A DNA stretch of 64,000 bases from Cyclina sinensis (taxonomy: Eukaryota; Mollusca; Bivalvia; Venerida; Veneridae): NCBI GenBank assembly GCA_012932295.1, contig JAAONU010000085.1, positions 57,089 to 121,088 of the forward strand, written 5' to 3'. Positions 56,637 through 64,000 of this stretch are shown piece by piece. The position numbers and the translations under genes were made by a program. Every line of letters begins with the position of its first letter. Position 1 is the first letter of the stretch. Under the pieces are notes generated by a model. The model did not search any database. It saw nothing but the letters and a program-made list of their open reading frames with translations, and had not been told where the DNA came from.

Positions 56637-57672
56637 AAGTAATCACCATCTTTCAGGTTTTTTTTGTTTGTTTTTTTTCATCTTTCCTTTTATTACTTTA
56701 CTGACATGGATTTATATCAATTTTTACGCTTTTCCCTGTTGTTTTCTTAAGCACACGTGTTTTGTGGTTACTGTTACCAGCATGCATTATAATGACAATG
56801 CTACTGTAATTATTTCATATATAATATTTGATGATAAGAAATATTGTATAATCTTACATAATATTCGTTAAAATTATCTAGTATGTGATTTTACATAAAG
56901 ATGATATATTTTACAGTTCTCAAAAATTCAGACTCCTGTGGACGAAGCTCATCTATTTCGTCTACTTGACATACAATTTGCAAATGATATCTAGGTTACT
57001 CACCCTGAAGTAGGTCACCCGATAATAGCCATACCCGTAAATAATCCAAGATACACAAAATGGTCTTCTTTTCAATAACAACAAAACTGCTTTAAATCCA
57101 AAATAATAAAGAGTGGAACATTTCTTCTAGATATATAAACACAAAGTCATTTAAGTTTTATTAATTTGTAGACACATTCTTGAAATAGTTACTAATATAT
57201 CCAAATTTGAATGAAATAAGTGAGTAAAACGCACGTGTCTAGCCTCATTCACACCGATTAAATAACCAATCAAATTACACAAATTTGCATAATAGTTACA
57301 GGATCTATAGTCTATTTTGAAATTTCCCCTGTTACATGTAACCTTAGTGTTTATAGTGTTCGTTTGTTTTAATTTTTAGTTATTTTTGTTTTGTGAGTTT
57401 GTATTTTTTTCTCTCTCTCTCTTGAAATCAATCATTATTTTTCCCCTGTTATTAAATTTTTCAACATGTCACGTGAATGCAAATTCAATGAACATTAAAA
57501 TGATAAACATTGCTGTGGAAAAACTAAAGCCAAATTATCAACATGTTTGCATAAATATCATGAAGACTTTACAGCAATGCTTATCGTTTTAAATACAATT
57601 ATGCTTTGTATTCTCATATAGCTTGTATATGTTTATGCAGCTCTGAGATAATAAAAGGTTGTGTTGTTGTTG
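56637..57672. other. 1.04 kb of non-satellite DNA between two satellite blocks
   Basis: AT-rich and without a gene. It starts TAAGTAATCACCATC and ends GGTTGTGTTGTTGTTGT. It might be an insertion, but I see no inverted repeats or clear target duplication. Confidence 0.5.
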
Positions 57673-58050
57673 TAAAAACTAAGTTCTAAGATCTAAGTTG
57701 TAAGAACTAAGTTCTAAGATCTAAGTTGTAAGAACTAAGTTCTAAGATCTAAGTTATAAGAACTAAGTTTTAAGATCTAAGTTGTAAGAACTAAGTTCTA
57801 AGATCTAAGTTATAAGAACTAAGTTTTAAGATCTAAGTTGTAAGAACTAAGTTCTAAGATCTTAGTTATAAGAACTAAGTTCTAAGATCTAAGTTATTAG
57901 AACTAAGATCTAAGTTATAAGAACTAAGATTTAAGTTGTAAGAACTAAGTTCTAAGATCTAAGTTGTAAGAACTAAGATCTAAGTTATAAGAACTAAGTT
58001 CTAAGATCTAAGTTGTAAGAACTAAGTTCTTATGTCTTAGTTCTAAGAAC
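57673..58050 (+). repeat. 28 bp satellite, second block
   Basis: The same unit as at 55219-56636, about 13 copies, ending with an inverted-looking GTCTTAGTTCTAAGAACTAA. A third scrap with TTCTAAGATCTAAGACC occurs at about 58618-58690. Confidence 0.93.
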
Positions 58051-60850
58051 TAAGTTATAACATTATGGATTCTTTCATTTTTTTGCACGCTTTATATCTA
58101 GTTTTATAGCTAGTTATCGCATGTATCGATAGCATATTTTGCACATGCAAAATTTCTCGATTATCCATCATTCGGTACCCTGCCATTGTGACAATCATAT
58201 ACTTCCTTTGTATGATTATATTGTGCGTATTCAGTGATGCGATTCATTATGCATATACTGATGACCGCAAGTGGCAGCCAAGAGCAGGTCACACCATAAA
58301 GCATTTGTGCAGAATTATGCCCATTTGTCACCTAAGGAAATTGTAGCAAATGGCAAATTATTTCAATTCTATATAAGACAAATCTTTGTCTTAATATACC
58401 TATATATCATAATGACCCTAATCAGTATCCAACTGCTGATAACTTTATCCAGCATTAATACAGAAGTGCAAGTCTTTAAAGTTAAGGCAATGGCAAACTT
58501 TTATTTAAGTGGCCACTGCGATCTTGACCTGGTAGAAAAGGAAAGACGGAAGGATTGACAACTGATGCAAAGTGCTCTCAATCCGTTTCTGAGCTTTTTT
58601 AAAACCTTTCCGAAACATCTAATTTCTAAGTTCTAAGATCTAAGACCTAAGTTCTAAGTTCTAAGATCTAACATCTAAGTTCGAATTGTTGCCTCCTAAC
58701 TTCTAACTCAAAATGGCCTCAATGGGCTTCCGTAGTTTCCTTAATATTGTTTGTGTCATAATTCGAAACCAGACTCTTTTTAAAATAAAACATTAAATAC
58801 GCCTCGCATGATATTTTAAGTATGACTTTAAAGGCAGCATAACCATTTCAGTAGATTAATGACATGTGCAAAATATACAAATAGGGACTAGATGTCAATA
58901 TATCTTTATATCACTTGTCTCTACCATTGTCTAAACGTAATTTAAAGTAGCAATGTAATAAAACAGACGTTAACATAAATATAATCATGACCCAAACTAA
59001 GCGGCGGCTCTACTTCATCTTATCCAACAACTTGACCAACGTATCAGGATTTCACAAACAAAAATATTGTTGGTGAATCTTTGGAAATGTTCTTTTTAGT
59101 TATTGTTTTAAAATACATGCGACAACTACTATGAATATTGTACAGTTACAAACTATTATTAAACATGGGTTAGTTTCTCTCTTGAGGGAAGAATTGACAA
59201 GCTAATTTCTTTTCAGTTAACTCAATTGTGACTTAAAAGTTACGTATATATCTCTATCAATACATAATTTTTTATCTGAACAGAGAAACCTCCACACAAA
59301 TTTTTACTTTGGCACGCATGCAAAGATAACAACACAAAACCTTAATCTTTTTCCTTCTAATTTCTTTTTCTTTTCTCCCATTTCATTAGTTGTAACTTAA
59401 GGCAAAAATGTATTAGAAAGTAATGATTGCATATGCTTTTAATCATTATTTAAACAAAATAATAAGTTAAGATACAATCTGAGATTTTTATTGAAATAAA
59501 AACTAATATTCATAAATATTCAAATATCATAGATGAGTTGTTTCTGTTATCTCTTTAATATTACGTGTAGCCCTTCGTTTGCGTTATGTTTCAAATTTCG
59601 TTTCGTAAATGACAAAGTTATGACAATTTAAGCACATTTTAATACTTTGACGGTCAAGGTCATTTTAAGGTCAATGTCATACCTGAATTACCCAGTATGT
59701 AGAATTTGTCATAAGTGTTTTGTCCAAGTATAAATCAAATCCGACAAAGTTATAACAAAATTTAGCAAATTTCAATAATTTGACCTTGATCATTTATGAG
59801 TCAAGTTCAGTCAGGTCTACTTAGAGGTGTTGTCCAAGAAGTTATTGTGTTCAAGTATGAAGAATAATATTAAAATAAAATGTGATCAATGCTAAAGTTT
59901 TTGGACGGGAATGGCAACGACACCATGTCTGTAACAATAGCTCGGTTTCTTTCTTCGAAAAAGTCAAGCTAAAAATTTTAGGAAATTGAATAAATGCGCA
60001 ACTTGTTAGTTCTGCACATAAAGAAACAGTACATACAACTAAAATACGCATAGGAAATAAATAAAAGTAAACACTTTATGACAGACATGTCTTCACTTGT
60101 TTATTCTGCTCAATTTCGTGATGTTTAAATTCTAAATGTTCTTGAGTTCAATATGGCATGTTTAGTATTTACTAGGATCAGAGCGAAAACTAACTCATTT
60201 GGAACATCCCAGAATGCGATAAATGATTTGGACAGTTTTTTTATATAAAAATTAATATCCTTGAGACTATTATGATATCATTAGTATTTCTGAATACCGC
60301 ATGGAATGTTATGTCTTGATTGTAACCTTCACTATCGCATGTCATGTTTTATTGTTGAATATCTTTTTAACCGTTACAATACATTAAAACATATTTAAAG
60401 CACCTCGTTCACAGCTGAACGGTAGAATGAAAACAAAAATGTTCTTTCTATTCTCCCTCGTTACTGTTGGAGAAAATCTTGGCTCGCGTAGGTCTCATTG
60501 CATAGAAAAACTCATTTTTTCGGAAACGTCTACTTGGGGAATTCCAGTTAAAAATAGAAAAAAGTATCCCCGAAACAGGTTTTTTATTGTACCACGTGAC
60601 ACGTTCCGCATTATGGCCTCTTCAGCAATGTTTTCACAGGCACTCGTTTCATCTTTCGTTGTAACTTACAGTTGAATCTTTTTTTTAAATATAGCAATCA
60701 ATTAACCCATTCCATACTTCTGATTTTATCTCAAATGAATTTTATCGAATGTTGACAAAACTGTACGTGACACCACTTCCGGTCTCAAACACAATAAAGA
60801 GAAATTTGATATTAAATTGTCGAACGAATTCAGTCTAATCAATAATTTTT
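58051..60850. other. Unassigned stretch
   Basis: No gene supported. A satellite scrap is at 58618-58690. At about 59640-59870 eroded tandem-core sequence (TCAAGGTCATTTTAAGGTCA, TGTCCAAGTATAAATCAAAT) resembles family C. An 82-codon frame near 60427 shows no recognisable domain. Confidence 0.4.
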
Positions 60851-62145
60851 AGCTCACCTGAGCACTTTGTGCTCATGGTGAGCTTTTAGGATCGGCCTGT
60901 GTCCGTCTTGCGTCGTGCGTCGTCAACTTTTGCTTTAAACAACATCTCCTCCTAAACCACTGGGCCAAAGTTGATGAAACTTGCCATGGATGTTCCTTGC
61001 ATGAAGCTCTTTCAAAGTTGTTCAAAGAAATCAATTCCATGCAGTACTCTGGTTGCCATTACAACCTATAGGAAAACCTTTAAAAATCTTCTTGTCTGAA
61101 AACACAAGGCCTAGAGCTTAGATATGGCATTTAGCACCCTCTAGTAGAACTCTACAAAAAATGTTCAAATAATTTCACTGGGGTAAAAATTGGCTCGCCC
61201 TAAGGGTCACTTCATTTTACATTGGCTTATATAGGAAATCTTTAAAAATCTTCTTCTCAGAAACCACAATGCCTACAGCTTAGATATTTGGTATGTAGGA
61301 TTGTCTAGTGGATGTCTACCAAGTTTGTTCAAATATTGTCCCTTGGGTCAAAACTGGCCACGCCCCAGGGTCCTCTTGGTTTACATGTAGTTATATAAGA
61401 AAAATATGAAAAATCATTTTTCTCCAAAACTAATAGGATTAGACCTTAGATATTTGGTGTGGAGTATTGTGTAGAGAACCTTTACAAGTATTGTTTATAT
61501 GTTTGCCCCGGGGTCGAAATTAGCCCTGCCCCCGGGGGCCCTTAATATTTAAAAAAAGGCAATCTTTAAAATTCTTCTCAATGCCTACAGCTTAGATATT
61601 TGGTATGCAGCATTGCCTAGTGGACCTTTACCTAGTTTGAAAAATGTCCCTGGGATCACTTTTGGCCCCATCCGAGGGGTCACAAGTTTTAAATAGCAGT
61701 ATAAAAGAAAATTTTTAAAAATTTTCATGTCTGAAACCACAAGGCCTAGAATTTTAAAATTTTGCATGCAGCAAGCTTTATCAAGCTTTTTCAAATTATT
61801 AGATTAGGTTAATGGTCACGGAGGCTAAAATAGATTTATCTACTGTACCTCATAGAGCCTTCATTTATAGACCAATATTTTTGATATTCAACAGAAAGGT
61901 TCCTTGCATGGACGTCTACCCATGGGTAGGGTTTGAGATCACTGGGTCAAGGTCAAGGTCACCATAGCTTATAATAGATATTTCTACTTTCTGTCATAGA
62001 GCCTTTATTTATTGACTGATATTTTACATATCTATATATATACATTACTTACATATTTTCAATTAAAAAATGAAATACTACTTAACAGCAAACCTACAGC
62101 CAAAATACTCAGGTGAGTGATCCAGGGCCATCATGGCCCTCTTGT
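60851..62145 (-). mobile_element. Hairpin-ended element, core B, full length
   Basis: Left hairpin AGCTCACCTGAGCACTTTGT, GCTCATGGTGAGC; GTCCGTCTTGCGTCGTGCGT tract; five to six core B units; the shared 3' module with GGGTCAAGGTCAAGGTCACC; right end CAGGTGAGTGATCCAGGG, CCATCATGGCCCTCTTGT. It is a good reference copy, because the TTAA element target in 32200-35526 is uninterrupted here (about 61860). Confidence 0.88.
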
Positions 62146-64000
62146 TTATTTTTGTAACGGACCCTGTAGACAAACTCGAATCAGCTGATATACTTTCATT
62201 TTAAATATATGGCAACACTTGGAGAAAGTGTAGTAAAAAATAACCCTAAGAATCATAATTGTGAACTTTCGTACCTTATGTTGGTTATATGGTGGTTCGG
62301 GACATTTTTCTGTGATACGAACGCCTGTTGTTGTTGGTCATTTATTATAAAAAAAAAACAACAACAACAAACCGGATAGAATGTGAGCGCCTGCACGAAG
62401 AGTGAATGTGATCAATCGTGTGACGACTAACAAAAATAGAAATTCGAAATATAGATTTTATATCATTCGTAACGCTATAGCCTATGATGGAGAAACTGCC
62501 CATTTTTTTACAATCACGAAATGTTGCATTGGGTGACAATGTGTTTGTAGTTTTGATACTCGTAATACACACAGATAGTTAAAATCAAATTCTTCGTCAA
62601 TGTTCATCTGTGAACGAGCTCCTTTAATCGAAATTACACCCGTGTTCAAATTTCAGGCTTTTCAAATTGCCGATCTGAATGATAAAGTACATACAACGAG
62701 TTTAAGAAAACATAAATGCCATTCACTCTAATTTACAAGTCAAATATCCGGACAAGTAATTTCATATTTTACAAAGAGTCTTTAGAAAAGCTTGTAATTG
62801 AACAAGACACAAACATGTCTTTATTTTATTTCGATCAATCACTTTTGGGAACACAAGTTTAAACTTCACCAAAAATATCTCCATGCGCTCCATTTAGTCT
62901 TTATCTTGATCATTTGGTACAAAGAATAATAATTCAAAATTCACAGCGTTTAATTTCAAAGATAATAATGTTAAACAACAACGTTAACTTAAACATTATT
63001 GAATAGGCTGCCGCTGAAAAGATGACGTTTAGTGATGCTTGATATTTTGCATTTTTCAGCTAATTTTCCATATTCATAAAAAATCGCCTTTTCACTTTAT
63101 TCATTTTTTTATGTTGTTTACTCAATTTATTTTCTAACCAAAGAGCCTATTAACAAAAGAGCACACATTTACACTATTAAAGCTGAAATCAAAATAAATA
63201 CGAAAATATTTCTATTAATAGTCTATACGAAAAAAAGTAGTTTGTTTTTCTTTGTTGTGTTTTCAATTTTTCTGTTGTGCGAGTTATATATACTAAACTG
63301 TTTTTTTTCCATAAAATTTGGTTGCTCATCTGATCATATCGCATTGATCAGTTTACGTACAGAAACAGGAAAAAAGTTAGCGTGGGCAATTATTTCAAAT
63401 CTGTACTTTTGTGTTGATCTATTTTATTATAGAATAGCTTTGACTCTGCAGTTGTTTATTACTTTCGCTATTCTTTTTTTTATTTTAGCAGATTACACCC
63501 CCCCCCCCTTAGACAGTTTAACTATTTGTCTGATGATGACATAAGCATGCTTAACAAAAAAAGTTTTCAAATGAAAGTTGTCAAATGAGAAATAAAAATG
63601 TTTTACCACAGCAGTTTGTCAGTGTACTACGCCATGTTTATTTTTTACATTCGAAGGTTACGCGATAACCCCCTGAACAGCTGAAAGAATAAGTATGTCT
63701 TCAAATACCTCCCGTGATGTTATTGACTGACATTACATGCAATTGTCGACAAAAGGCATTGAAAACATTTAGCAAACAAACTATCTATAGCATAATTACT
63801 TGGTTCAAAATAAATAACGTTTGATGGCGTGATCGAACAAATAATCATCAAGGACAGCTCTTTGTGTTATGTTCATACCAAAATTGGCGCCGTTCAAAAA
63901 ACATGTTCCGTCGTATTACGGCACTATGCAACGAGTGTAAGGATAACAGGAAGCACGATTTGTGCTGACACTTGATGACACAATTGTGTTTATATAAACG
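62146..64000. other. Unassigned right flank
   Basis: No gene supported. Small simple repeats only: a CAACAACAA run near 62350 and a C-tract at 63500-63509. A hydrophobic 100-codon frame at 63242-63544 is AT-biased and unsupported. Confidence 0.4.

Noticed and set aside
58271..58558. 95-codon frame starting MAAKSRSHHK
   Set aside because: No domain; AT-biased, hydrophobic middle; no supporting context.
63242..63544. 100-codon membrane-like frame
   Set aside because: Phenylalanine/leucine-rich translation of T-rich DNA ending at a C-tract; no homology recognised.

Overview
The window looks like gene-poor, AT-rich animal nuclear DNA, and I read it as a bivalve mollusc. There are no operons or bacterial-style genes. 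The only protein-coding homology I can support is intron-containing and transposon-related. Most of the rest is repeat families of a type common in bivalve genomes: non-coding elements with terminal hairpins and cores of 140-160 bp tandem units, GGAC-rich tails, tRNA-derived SINEs, MITEs and minisatellites. The species assignment is recognition, not proof.

Layout. 1-5.4 kb: tandem-core repeats and a 0.5 kb direct duplication. 5.5-14 kb: three TA-flanked elements with CAGTRC termini (5505-6642, 7885-9606, 10883-14066); the third is split by a different TA-flanked element (11988-13780). 10.3-21.2 kb: an older tandem-core array (about 145 bp unit) broken first by the TA element and then by a 6.24 kb DNA transposon (14572-20812). 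21.3-24.9 kb: one hairpin element nested inside another. 24.9-30.9 kb: mostly unassigned, with a broken Penelope-like reverse transcriptase. 30.9-41.3 kb: further hairpin elements, a TTAA-flanked element, a mariner relic and a 53 bp tandem array. 41.7-44.7 kb: a MITE, then a 93 bp satellite split by a fourth CAGTRC element that itself carries a hairpin element. 46.4-54.8 kb: a six-exon plus-strand relic whose C-terminal part resembles a tyrosine recombinase, with one exon inflated by a 76 bp minisatellite. 55.2-58.7 kb: a 28 bp satellite. 60.9-62.1 kb: a last hairpin element.

The strongest candidate for a poorly described system is 14572-20812. A perfect 27 bp terminal inverted repeat and a probable 3 bp target duplication (TTA/CTA) enclose a minus-strand, six-exon gene of roughly 1,070 codons. 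Its central exon has a D..D..E arrangement (CMDD, TDGGPDH, NPAER), and its C-terminal exons are cysteine-rich. This ties a protein family usually left as hypothetical to a bounded mobile element. The copy here is broken by five frameshifts, an in-frame stop and a damaged splice donor.

The second candidate is the recombinase-like relic at 46441-54792. I see no intact host gene in the window. All splice and frame calls were made by eye.
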